Below are positions 30,846 through 38,854 of a DNA stretch of 39,799 nt, one piece after another (the stretch's first letter is position 1; each line of letters starts with the position of its first letter). This stretch comes from Marisediminicola senii (GTDB lineage Bacteria; Actinomycetota; Actinomycetes; Actinomycetales; Microbacteriaceae): positions 1 through 39,799 of the forward strand of contig NZ_JAALGE010000027.1 in assembly GCF_011057645.1 (NCBI RefSeq), written 5' to 3'. Made by a program: the position numbers and the translations under genes. The notes under the pieces are model-generated. The model made no database searches. It worked only from the letters and a program-made list of their open reading frames with translations, and was not told the origin of the DNA.

Positions 30846-31601
30846 TCAGCGCGCCAGCAGCTCCCGCATGTAGTCGATCTCGCCCTGCTGGGCGGTGACG
30901 ATGCCGGAGGCGAGGTTCACCACGACGCGGTTGGTCGACCGGTCGAGCACGGCCTCGGCCATCTCGACACCGCCGATGTGGTGCTCGATCATCAGCTCGA
31001 GGAACACCTCGTCGGCAGCGGTGCCCGTCGCCGCCTGCAGCTCGGCGATCTGCTCACCGGTGGCGTAGCCGGGCATGTCGTCGCCCATGACGTGGGCGTC
31101 GTTGTCGGAGCCGTGGTCGTGGGCTTCGCCGTCGAGGGCTGGCCGCGTCATCCACGTCATCTCGGGCTCTGGCGCAGCCTGGGGCACGCCCCACACATTG
31201 AGCCAGCCGAACATCTGGCCGGCCTGCTGCGCCTGGGAGGTGGCGATGTCGTAGGCGAGGATCGAGACCGCCGGGTCGTCGGTCTTCTCGCGGATGATCA
31301 TCGACATCTGTACCGCCTGCTGGTGGTGCTTCTGCATGTCACGCGCGAATCCCGCCTCGGCGCTCGTGGTCGTCGGCGTCAGGGGCGGGGTCGGTGCGGT
31401 GAGTCGCCCGATCGCGAGGCCGGCGGTGAGCAGGAGCACGCCGGCGATGGCGATCGCGACGACCGTACGCCAGCGGGGAGTACGGGTGGGGGGAGCGGGG
31501 TCCACCGGTTCGTGCTCATTCGCCGACCCCGCCGGCGACCCCGCGCCGGATGGCGCGTGGCCAGCCGGGGCAGGGTCCACCGGCGTGCGGTCGGGTGTCA
31601 C
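30846..31601 (-). CDS. DUF305 domain membrane protein
   Basis: 251 residues. A Pro-rich cytoplasmic head, one membrane helix (WRTVVAIAIAGVLLLTAGLA, ~44-65) and an extracytoplasmic DUF305 domain. Paired His motifs are present: FARDMQKHHQQAVQMS (His92-His93) and ELMIEHHIGGVEMAEAVL (His207-His208). A Met/His-rich stretch (HDHGSDNDAHVMGDDM) lies between. DUF305 has a ferritin-like four-helix fold with a suspected metal site, possibly copper; no activity is proven. GTG 31601 lies 5 bp after the DUF3105 stop, so the two are co-transcribed. Confidence 0.88.
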   Translation of the reverse strand: MTPDRTPVDPAPAGHAPSGAGSPAGSANEHEPVDPAPPTRTPRWRTVVAIAIAGVLLLTAGLAIGRLTAPTPPLTPTTTSAEAGFARDMQKHHQQAVQMSMIIREKTDDPAVSILAYDIATSQAQQAGQMFGWLNVWGVPQAAPEPEMTWMTRPALDGEAHDHGSDNDAHVMGDDMPGYATGEQIAELQAATGTAADEVFLELMIEHHIGGVEMAEAVLDRSTNRVVVNLASGIVTAQQGEIDYMRELLAR

Positions 31602-31606
31602 GGGGG

Positions 31607-32299
31607 TCAGGCGACCTTCCCGGGGCCGTCGAGGGCTCCGGTGCAGGCGGCGCCGGGCTCGGGTGCATCGCCCGACTGCCAGAACTTGTCGACGAACTGC
31701 TGCATGCGCGGGTCGTCGACGCCGTCGAGCGCGACCTGGGCGCCCCAGGCCGAAATGACGACGGGGGCGGAGAGGTCGGCCATCGGCGAGAGCACGGAGT
31801 AGGTGCTTGGCACCTCGTCGGTCAGCGTCTGGAGGTCATCGCCGGAGACCGCTGCCGGGTCGTAGGTGACCCACACCGCGCCGTGCTCGAGCGAGTGCAC
31901 CGCGTTCTCGTTCGGCACCTCTTCTTCGTAGACGCCGCAGTTGAGCCAGAGCGCTGCGTGGTCGCCGCCCACCGGCGGGGACTGCTCGTAGTCGACCGTG
32001 CCGTTGACGTGGGTGCTCGAGAGGCCGTCGAACTCCTCGAGGCCCTCGATGACGATGTCGGCCGGGTCGACGGCGGGTTCGCCCGAGGTCACCACTGCGC
32101 CGACGACGAGCCCGATCACGGCGAGGCCGGCGACGCTCGCAGCGGCGATGCCGATGGTGCGGTTGCGCTTCTCTTTCTCCTGCTGCTTCTTGAGTGCCGC
32201 CACCTTCTCGGCCCGCCGTGCGTCGCGTTGCTGCTTGACCGTGAGGTCCTTGCGGGCGGAGGGGGGAATGGGCGAAGAATCGTTGTCGCGAGGGGCCAC
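31607..32299 (-). CDS. DUF3105 domain membrane protein
   Basis: About 230 residues. Charged Lys/Arg/Gln-rich cytoplasmic N-terminus (KQQRDARRAEKVAALKKQQE), one helix (TIGIAAASVAGLAVIGLVVG) and an extracytoplasmic DUF3105 domain with the family's motifs THVNGTVDYEQSPPVGGDHA, LNCGVYEEEVPNENAVHSLE and HGAVWVTYDP. The conserved Cys and His residues suggest a metal or redox role; no function is proven. GTG 32299 with AGGA 7 nt upstream is chosen; a further 18 codons to 32353 are open. DUF3105 and DUF305 genes are often paired in actinobacteria. Confidence 0.88.
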   Translation of the reverse strand: MAPRDNDSSPIPPSARKDLTVKQQRDARRAEKVAALKKQQEKEKRNRTIGIAAASVAGLAVIGLVVGAVVTSGEPAVDPADIVIEGLEEFDGLSSTHVNGTVDYEQSPPVGGDHAALWLNCGVYEEEVPNENAVHSLEHGAVWVTYDPAAVSGDDLQTLTDEVPSTYSVLSPMADLSAPVVISAWGAQVALDGVDDPRMQQFVDKFWQSGDAPEPGAACTGALDGPGKVA

Positions 32300-32466
32300 G
32301 TGATCGTCCTGTTCGTATGGGGAGAAGAAGAAAGCGCCGCCATTCTCTCGCACTTGCCTGAGGCGGATCTGACGCGGCAGCCGCGGCGGCCGGGTCTGCC
32401 GCGGCAGCCGCCCCGCCCGGGGAGGCCGCCGGCGGCACCGCCCCGTAACACCACAGGAGCGCTCGG

Positions 32467-32472
32467 TACACT
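32467..32472 (+). promoter_or_regulatory. -10 box upstream of the cystathionine beta-synthase gene
   Basis: TACACT with a poor -35 (around 32444). Start of transcription near 32479 would leave a ~50-nt leader. The preceding 100 bp is a very GC-rich imperfect repeat of CGGCAGCCGC elements. Confidence 0.35.
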
Positions 32473-32530
32473 TGCAGGTCGGGTCAACGGCCCGGAACTT
32501 CCCACTCCCATCGCGTGACCGAGGTGCCCC

Positions 32531-33895
32531 GTGAAATACGCCGAATCCGTCGTCGACCTGATCGGCAACACTCCACTCGTCAAGCTCACCAAGGTGACCG
32601 AGGGAATCAGCGCGACCGTGCTCGCCAAGGTCGAGTACTTCAATCCAGGCGGCTCGTCGAAGGACCGCATCGCGACCCGCATCATCGACGCGGCCGAGCG
32701 TGACGGCCTGCTGAAGCCCGGCGGCACCATCGTCGAGCCCACCTCAGGCAACACCGGCGTCGGCCTCGCCCTCGTCGCGCAGCAGCGCGGCTACCGCTGC
32801 GTGTTCGTGCTGCCCGACAAGGTGGGCGAAGACAAGCGCAACGTGCTGACCGCCTACGGTGCCGAGATCGTCGTCACGCCCACCGCCGTCGCGCCCGACA
32901 GCCCGGAGTCGTACTACTCGGTCTCCGACCGGCTCGCCCGCGAGATTCCCGGCGCATTCAAGCCCGACCAGTACTCCAACCCCAACGGCCCGCTCAGCCA
33001 CTACGAGACCACCGGCCCCGAGATCTGGCGCGACACCGAGGGCAAGGTCACGCACTTCGTCGCCGGCGTCGGCACCGGGGGCACCATCAGCGGCGTCGGC
33101 AAGTACCTCAAGGAGGTGTCCGGCGGCGCGGTGCAGGTCATCGGCGCAGACCCCGAGGGTTCTGTGTACTCCGGGGGCTCCGGCCGCCCGTACCTCGTCG
33201 AGGGCGTCGGCGAGGACTTCTGGCCGAGCGCATACGACGCCAGCGTCGTCGACCGCGTGGTCGCGGCATCCGATGCCACCTCGTTCGCCCTCACCCGCCG
33301 GCTCGCCCGCGAAGAGGGACTGCTCGTCGGCGGCTCCTGCGGCCTGGCCGTCGCCGCCGCCCTCGAGGTCGCCCGCGACCTGGGTCCGGACGACGTCGTC
33401 GTCGTGCTGCTGCCCGACGGCGGCCGCGGCTACCTCGGCAAGATCTTCAACGACAGCTGGATGCGCTCGTACGGCTTCTCCACCGCACCGGACGAGGCGA
33501 CCGTCGCCCACGTCGTGCGCGGCAAGACCGGTGAGATGCCCGCCCTCGTGCACGTGCACCCGGCGGACACCATCCGCGACGCGATCGAGATCATGACCGA
33601 ATACGGCGTTTCGCAGCTGCCGGTGCTGACCGCCGAACCCCCCGTCGTGATGGGCGAGGTCGTCGGCTCCGTCGACGAGCGTGGCCTCCTGGAGTCGGTA
33701 TTCAGCGGCAGGGCACAGATGACGGATGCCGTGGGCGGATACCTCAGCGCCCCGCTCGGCCTCATCGGCGCGGGCGAATCGGTGGCCGCCGCGAAGGCAG
33801 CGCTCGGGTCGACCGACGCCCTGCTCGTCACCGACGACGGAAAGCCTGCCTCGGTGCTCACCAGGCACGACCTCCTCACCTACCTCTCCGCCTGA
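32531..33895 (+). CDS. Cystathionine beta-synthase
   Basis: 454 residues. Fold-type II PLP enzyme with Lys44 in YFNPGGSSKDRIATR, the substrate loop TSGNTGVGLAL, and the PLP phosphate loop GVGTGGTISGVGKYL. The C-terminal ~110 residues hold two CBS domains (VVRGKTGEMPALVHVHP; ESVAAAKAALGSTDALLVTD), as in eukaryotic and actinobacterial CBS, where they often bind a regulator such as S-adenosylmethionine. It condenses serine and homocysteine to cystathionine. GTG start with GAGGTG upstream. The downstream gene, 47 bp on, is cystathionine gamma-synthase/lyase, completing a reverse-transsulfuration pair. No haem domain. Confidence 0.95.
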   Translation: MKYAESVVDLIGNTPLVKLTKVTEGISATVLAKVEYFNPGGSSKDRIATRIIDAAERDGLLKPGGTIVEPTSGNTGVGLALVAQQRGYRCVFVLPDKVGEDKRNVLTAYGAEIVVTPTAVAPDSPESYYSVSDRLAREIPGAFKPDQYSNPNGPLSHYETTGPEIWRDTEGKVTHFVAGVGTGGTISGVGKYLKEVSGGAVQVIGADPEGSVYSGGSGRPYLVEGVGEDFWPSAYDASVVDRVVAASDATSFALTRRLAREEGLLVGGSCGLAVAAALEVARDLGPDDVVVVLLPDGGRGYLGKIFNDSWMRSYGFSTAPDEATVAHVVRGKTGEMPALVHVHPADTIRDAIEIMTEYGVSQLPVLTAEPPVVMGEVVGSVDERGLLESVFSGRAQMTDAVGGYLSAPLGLIGAGESVAAAKAALGSTDALLVTDDGKPASVLTRHDLLTYLSA

Positions 33896-33942
33896 CCCCC
33901 CCTCCCGGCCGGGTGACCGGCCATCGCTCCATGAAAGGCGAC

Positions 33943-35085
33943 ATGACCCACGACTTCGCGACCCGCGCCATCCACTCCGGCCAGACGCCAGACCCCACCA
34001 CCGGCGCGGTCATCCCGCCGATCTACCAGTCGTCGACCTTCGTGCAGGACGGCATCGGCGGCTTTCGCAACGGCTACGAATACGCCCGCGGCGGCAACCC
34101 CACCCGTACCTCGCTCGAGACCCTGGTCGCCGACCTCGAGGGCGCGACGCACGGGCTGTCGTTCTCGTCCGGCCTCGCCGGCGAAGACGCCCTGCTGCGC
34201 GGCATCCTCACCCCCGGCTCCCGCATCGTCATGGGCAACGACGTCTACGGCGGAACGCATCGGCTGGTAAACCGCCTGTTCGTGCCATGGGGCGTCAGCC
34301 TGCAGACGGTCGAGATGACCGACCTCGACGCGGTGCGCGCGGCCGTCACGAGCGACACCACCGTGCTGTGGGTCGAGACCCCGAGCAACCCGCTGATGAA
34401 GGTCAGCGACATCGCCGCGCTCGCCGAGATCGGGCACGCCGTCGGCGCGACCGTGGTCGTCGACAACACCTTCGCGACGCCCTACCTGCAGAACCCCCTG
34501 CAGTTCGGCGCCGACGTCGTCGTGCACTCCGCCACCAAGTACCTCGGCGGGCACTCCGACGTGCTCGGCGGCGCGGTCGTCACGAGCGACGACGAGATCG
34601 CCGAGAAGACCCGTTTCGTGCAGTTCGCCGCCGGTGCGGTGCCCGGCCCGATGGACGCCTGGCTCACCACCCGCGGGATCAAGACCCTCGCCGTGCGCGT
34701 CGAGAAGCACTCCAGCAACGCCCTCGCGCTCGCCGAGGCGCTCGTCGGCCACCCGAAGATCGAGCGCGTGTACTACCCGGGGCTCGCCGACCACCCCGGT
34801 CACGAGCTGGCCGCACGGCAGATGCGCGCATTCGGTGGGATGCTGTCGGTGAAAGTCGCGGGAGGGGCATCCGCCGCCCGCCAGCTCGTCGAGTCCACCG
34901 AGGTATTCCTGCTGGCCGAGTCGCTCGGCGGCATCGAATCGCTCATCAGCTACCCGTCCGAGATGACCCACGCGTCGGTGCGCGGCACCGAGCTCGAGGT
35001 GCCGGACGACATCGTGCGCCTCTCGGTCGGCATCGAGGGCGTCGACGACCTCGTCGGCGACATCCTGCAGGCCCTGGAGAAGTGA
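33943..35085 (+). CDS. Cystathionine gamma-synthase/lyase
   Basis: 380 residues. Cys/Met metabolism PLP family: TRAIHSGQTPDPTTGAVIPP, YARGGNPTRTSLE, NDVYGGTHRL, VVVDNTFATPYLQNP, and the PLP Lys199 in VVVHSATKYLGGHSDVLGG. Sequence alone does not separate gamma-synthase (MetB) from gamma-lyase; the CBS gene just upstream favours the lyase direction, giving cysteine, 2-oxobutyrate and ammonia. ATG 33943 is preferred because of AAAGG just upstream; ATG 33931 is four codons earlier. Confidence 0.92.
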   Translation: MTHDFATRAIHSGQTPDPTTGAVIPPIYQSSTFVQDGIGGFRNGYEYARGGNPTRTSLETLVADLEGATHGLSFSSGLAGEDALLRGILTPGSRIVMGNDVYGGTHRLVNRLFVPWGVSLQTVEMTDLDAVRAAVTSDTTVLWVETPSNPLMKVSDIAALAEIGHAVGATVVVDNTFATPYLQNPLQFGADVVVHSATKYLGGHSDVLGGAVVTSDDEIAEKTRFVQFAAGAVPGPMDAWLTTRGIKTLAVRVEKHSSNALALAEALVGHPKIERVYYPGLADHPGHELAARQMRAFGGMLSVKVAGGASAARQLVESTEVFLLAESLGGIESLISYPSEMTHASVRGTELEVPDDIVRLSVGIEGVDDLVGDILQALEK

Positions 35086-35159
35086 TGTGAGCCCCGGTGC
35101 ACCGGCACGCGCGGTAATGCGCCGCGCTGGCCGGTGCGCCATACTGGGGGAGTTCTCGC

Positions 35160-35177
35160 AATGTGAACGTACACATC
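35160..35177. promoter_or_regulatory. Operator in front of the LacI-type regulator gene
   Basis: AATGTGAACGTACACATC: half sites of TGTG and CACA around a 6-bp centre. It is nearly the same as the perfect palindrome in front of araB (36273-36290), 27 bp before the regulator start codon and close to the expected transcription start. Indicates autoregulation. Confidence 0.7.
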
Positions 35178-35203
35178 AATGAAGCCGGGTACCGCTGATC
35201 GTT

Positions 35204-36214
35204 ATGGAGCCCACCCGAGTCCGCGCCCCGAGCATCCGGGATGTCGCACGACTCGCAGGAGTGTCGTACCAGACGGTCTCGCGAGTGCTGAACGACTCCC
35301 CGAGCATCAAGCCGAGCACCCGGCAGCGCGTGCTGCAGGTGATCGACGAGATCGGGTACCGGCCCAACCAGGCGGCGCGGGCACTCGTCACGAGCAAGTC
35401 GCGCACCATCGGCGTGCTCACCTCCACGACCGCGCACTACGGGCCGACCACGAGCCTGCGCGCGATCGAAGACGCCGCGCGCGCAGCGGGGTACGTCGTC
35501 AGCACGACCAGCATGGTGACCGGTGACCCCGGATCGGTCACCGAGAGCCTCGAGCACCTGATGGCGCAGGCCGTCGAGGGCATCGTGGTGATCGCTCCGC
35601 AGGTGCGCGTGTTCGACGCGTTCCGCGAACTCGCGCTGACCGTTCCGCTGGTCACCCTCGACTCGACCGCGGCAGATTCGCCGCGCAGCATGGCCGTCGA
35701 CCAGGTCGCCGGCGCCCGGCTCGCGACCAGGCACCTCATCGAGCTGGGCCACGAGGAGATCATCCACCTCGCCGGCCCCCGCGACTGGATCGAGGCGGAG
35801 GCCCGCATGCACGGGTTCCTCGTCGAGGTGCGCGACGCCGACCTGCGCACGCACCCGCCGATCCTCGGCGACTGGACCGCCGACACCGGGTACCGGGTGG
35901 GACACGAGCTGCTGGGCTACCGCGACTTCACCGCCGTGTTCGCGGCCAACGACCAGATGGCCCTCGGGCTCATCCACGCGTTCCTCGAGGCGGGCCTCGA
36001 TGTTCCCGGCGACGTGAGCGTCGCCGGGTTCGACGACATCCCCGAGGCCAGCCACTACTGGCCGCCGCTCACGACCGTGCGCCAGGACTTTGCGGAGCTT
36101 GGCAGGCGGGCCGTCGCGCTGCTGCTCAGCCAGCTCGAGGGGACAACCGAGGTCGACCACCGGCAGGTCACGCCCGAGCTCGTGCTCCGGTCGTCGACCG
36201 CACCGCCGCGCTGA
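35204..36214 (+). CDS. LacI family transcriptional regulator (likely AraR-type)
   Basis: 336 residues. N-terminal LacI helix-turn-helix (SIRDVARLAGVSYQTVSRVL), hinge helix region YRPNQAARALVTSKSRT, then a periplasmic-binding-like sensor domain (IGVLTSTTAHYGPTTSLRAI; VTLDSTAADSPRSMAVDQ; AVFAANDQMALGLIHA; VAGFDDIPEASHYWPPLTTV). The sensor probably binds arabinose or a related pentose. It is 163 bp upstream of araB and in the same direction. Two similar operators, before its own gene and at the araB promoter, support repression of araBDA and itself. Confidence 0.93.
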   Translation: MEPTRVRAPSIRDVARLAGVSYQTVSRVLNDSPSIKPSTRQRVLQVIDEIGYRPNQAARALVTSKSRTIGVLTSTTAHYGPTTSLRAIEDAARAAGYVVSTTSMVTGDPGSVTESLEHLMAQAVEGIVVIAPQVRVFDAFRELALTVPLVTLDSTAADSPRSMAVDQVAGARLATRHLIELGHEEIIHLAGPRDWIEAEARMHGFLVEVRDADLRTHPPILGDWTADTGYRVGHELLGYRDFTAVFAANDQMALGLIHAFLEAGLDVPGDVSVAGFDDIPEASHYWPPLTTVRQDFAELGRRAVALLLSQLEGTTEVDHRQVTPELVLRSSTAPPR

Positions 36215-36234
36215 GGGTCGCACGCCCGTCGCGG

Positions 36235-36262
36235 TTGACACCGCTGGCCGCCCCGCTACCAT
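36235..36262 (+). promoter_or_regulatory. Promoter of araBDA
   Basis: -35 TTGACA (36235-36240, perfect consensus) and -10 TACCAT (36257-36262) with a 16-bp spacer. Transcription would start near 36269, just before the operator, giving a leader of about 110 nt. Confidence 0.8.
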
Positions 36263-36272
36263 GGGAAGCGCG

Positions 36273-36290
36273 AATGTGAGCGATCACATT
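36273..36290. promoter_or_regulatory. Operator of araBDA
   Basis: AATGTGAGCGATCACATT, a perfect 7-bp inverted repeat around GCGA. It begins 10 bp after the -10 box, so a bound repressor would cover the transcription start. Similar to the site at 35160-35177. Confidence 0.85.
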
Positions 36291-36377
36291 TAGCCCCTGC
36301 ATCCACTGTGTCTCCTAACTACAGGGATACGCTGCACCCGCAGGCGCCCATCCCCACCCCAGACGAAGGAGTCACCC

Positions 36378-38156
36378 GTGGCTGACGCGTCCCCGCTCTC
36401 CCCAGAGTCCAGCTCACCAGAGCCGCTCGCCCCCGAACCCATCTCGCCCGACGACCAGTTCGTCATCGGCATCGACTACGGCACCCTCTCGGGCCGCGCG
36501 CTCGTCGTGCGCGTCTCCGACGGCGCAGAGCTCGGCACCGCGACGCACGACTACACCCACGCCGTGATGGACGAGACCCTCGCCGCCACGGGAGCGACCC
36601 TGCCGCCGGAATGGGCGCTGCAGGTGCCATCCGACTACGTCGATGTTCTGAAGACAGCCGTGCCCGCCGCAATCGAGGCCGCCGGCATCGACCCCGCGCA
36701 GGTCATCGGCGTCGGAACCGACTTCACCGCGAGCACCCCCATGCCGGTGCTGGGCGACGGAACCCCGCTGAACGAGGTTGCCGAGTTCGCCGACCGCCCG
36801 CACGCCTACGTCAAGCTGTGGAAGCACCACGCGGCGGGCTCGCAGGCCGACCGCATCAATGCCCTCGCCGCCGAGCGCGACGAGGCGTGGCTCTCCCGCT
36901 ACGGCGGCCTCATCTCGAGCGAGTGGGAATTCGCCAAGGGCCTCCAGCTGCTCGAAGAAGACCCCGAGCTGTACGACCGCATGGACCACTGGGTCGAGGC
37001 GGCCGACTGGATCGTCTGGCAGCTCACCGGCAGCTACGTGCGCAACGCCTGCACCGCGGGGTACAAGGGCATCTACCAGGACGGCGCATACCCGAGCCGC
37101 GACTTCCTCGCCGCGCTCAACCCCGCCTTCGCCGGTTTCGCCGACGACAAGGTCGCCCACGAGATCGGACGACTGGGGGATGCCGCGGGCACGCTGTCTG
37201 CCGAGGCCGCCGCATGGACCGGCCTCCCCGAGGGCATCGCCGTCGCGGTCGGCAACGTCGACGCGCACGTGACCGCCCCCGCCGCCGGCGCGGTGGAGCC
37301 GGGCCAGATGCTCGCCATCATGGGCACCTCGACCTGCCACGTGATGAACTCCGACCAGCTGCACGACGTGCCCGGCATGTGCGGGGTCGTCGACGGTGGC
37401 ATCGTCGACGGGCTCTACGGCTACGAGGCCGGGCAGTCGGGAGTCGGCGATATCTTCGCGTGGTACGTCAAGAACCAGGTGCCAGCGCGCTACACGGATG
37501 CTGCCGCCGAGGCCGGCCGCAGCATCCATGAACACCTCACCGAACTGGTGCGCGACCAGCCCGTCGGCGGACACGGCCTGGTCGCCCTCGACTGGCACAG
37601 CGGAAACCGGTCGGTGCTCGTCGACCACCAGCTCAGCGGCCTCGTCGTCGGCGCGACCCTCACCACGCGCCCAGAGGAGATCTACCGCGCGCTGTTCGAG
37701 GCCACCGCCTTCGGAACCCGGGTCATCGTCGAGGCGTTCAACGAGAGCGGCGTTCCGGTCACCGAGTTCATCGTCGCCGGCGGCCTGCTGCGCAACAGCT
37801 TTCTCATGCAGACCTACAGCGACATCCTGCGGATGCCGATCTCGACCATCGCGAGCGACCAGGGACCGGCGCTCGGATCGGCCATCCACGCGGCCGTCGC
37901 CGCCGGCGCCTACCCCGACGTGCGCGCGGCCGGCGAGGTCATGGGCAAGGTCGACCGCGCCGTCTACCAGCCAGACGAGGCGCGGGCGGATGCCTACGAC
38001 CGGCTGTTCGCCGAGTACGCGCTGCTGCACGACCACTTCGGTCGCGGCGGCAACGACGTGATGCACCGGCTCAAGGCCATGAAGCGCGATGCCTACGGCA
38101 CGACGACCAGAGACAGCGGCGTCAGCGACGCCGGCGAGAGGGAGGCGGACTCATGA
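36378..38156 (+). CDS. araB: Ribulokinase
   Basis: 592 residues. FGGY sugar kinase: N-terminal phosphate-binding motif [34 protein letters not shown], and C-terminal ATP site [20 protein letters not shown] with [10 protein letters not shown]. It phosphorylates L-ribulose to L-ribulose-5-phosphate. A ~30-residue Pro/Ser-rich N-terminal extension ([20 protein letters not shown]) precedes the kinase fold. GTG start with AAGGAG 8 nt upstream. It overlaps araD by 4 bp (ATGA). Controlled by the operator/promoter just upstream. Confidence 0.96.
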   Translation: MADASPLSPESSSPEPLAPEPISPDDQFVIGIDYGTLSGRALVVRVSDGAELGTATHDYTHAVMDETLAATGATLPPEWALQVPSDYVDVLKTAVPAAIEAAGIDPAQVIGVGTDFTASTPMPVLGDGTPLNEVAEFADRPHAYVKLWKHHAAGSQADRINALAAERDEAWLSRYGGLISSEWEFAKGLQLLEEDPELYDRMDHWVEAADWIVWQLTGSYVRNACTAGYKGIYQDGAYPSRDFLAALNPAFAGFADDKVAHEIGRLGDAAGTLSAEAAAWTGLPEGIAVAVGNVDAHVTAPAAGAVEPGQMLAIMGTSTCHVMNSDQLHDVPGMCGVVDGGIVDGLYGYEAGQSGVGDIFAWYVKNQVPARYTDAAAEAGRSIHEHLTELVRDQPVGGHGLVALDWHSGNRSVLVDHQLSGLVVGATLTTRPEEIYRALFEATAFGTRVIVEAFNESGVPVTEFIVAGGLLRNSFLMQTYSDILRMPISTIASDQGPALGSAIHAAVAAGAYPDVRAAGEVMGKVDRAVYQPDEARADAYDRLFAEYALLHDHFGRGGNDVMHRLKAMKRDAYGTTTRDSGVSDAGEREADS

Positions 38157-38854
38157 GTTCCGACAACGACATGCAGGCCCGGATCCAGGCAGTCCGCGAG
38201 GACGTCTCGGCGCTCCACGAACAGCTGACCCGCTACGGCCTGGTCATCTGGACCGGCGGCAACATCTCGGGCCGCGTTCCCGGCACCGACCTGTTCGTCA
38301 TCAAGCCGAGTGGCGTCGAGTACGACGACCTCGCGCCGTCGAACATGATCCTGTGCCACCTCGACGGCACCGTCGTCGAGGGCTCGGAGGGCAGCGAGCG
38401 CAGCCCGTCGAGCGACACCGCGGCGCACGCCTACGTCTACCGCAACATGGCCGGCGTCGGCGGAGTCGTGCACACCCACTCCACCTACGCCACCGCGTGG
38501 GCGGCGCGCGGCGAAGCGGTGCCGTGCGTCATCACCGGGCAGGCCGACGAATTCGGCGGCGAGATCCCGGTCGGACCGTTCGCGATCATCGGCGACGAGT
38601 CGATCGGCGAAGGCATCGTGCAGACGCTCACCGGGCACCGCTCCCGCGCCGTGCTCATGCAGAACCACGGCGTGTTCACCATCGGCTCGAACCCCCGAGA
38701 CGCCGTCAAGGCAGCGGTGATGGCAGAAGACGTCGCCCGCACCGTGCACATCGCGAAGCAGCTCGGCGAGACCATCCCCATTCCGCAGGACAAGATCGAC
38801 TCGCTGTTCGACCGCTACCAGAATGTCTACGGCCAGAAGAAGGACAACTCATGA
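38153..38854 (+). CDS. araD: L-ribulose-5-phosphate 4-epimerase
   Basis: 233 residues. Class II aldolase/epimerase fold with [20 protein letters not shown] (phosphate-binding), the zinc-binding [22 protein letters not shown] (acid) and [11 protein letters not shown] with the third zinc His. It converts L-ribulose-5-phosphate to D-xylulose-5-phosphate, which enters the pentose phosphate pathway. The start overlaps araB's stop (ATGA) and the end overlaps araA's start, so translation is coupled across the operon. Confidence 0.96.
   Translation: MSSDNDMQARIQAVREDVSALHEQLTRYGLVIWTGGNISGRVPGTDLFVIKPSGVEYDDLAPSNMILCHLDGTVVEGSEGSERSPSSDTAAHAYVYRNMAGVGGVVHTHSTYATAWAARGEAVPCVITGQADEFGGEIPVGPFAIIGDESIGEGIVQTLTGHRSRAVLMQNHGVFTIGSNPRDAVKAAVMAEDVARTVHIAKQLGETIPIPQDKIDSLFDRYQNVYGQKKDNS

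Noticed and set aside
36414-38066. 550-codon minus-strand frame opposite araB
   Set aside because: Antisense shadow of the ribulokinase gene; no start signal or domain.
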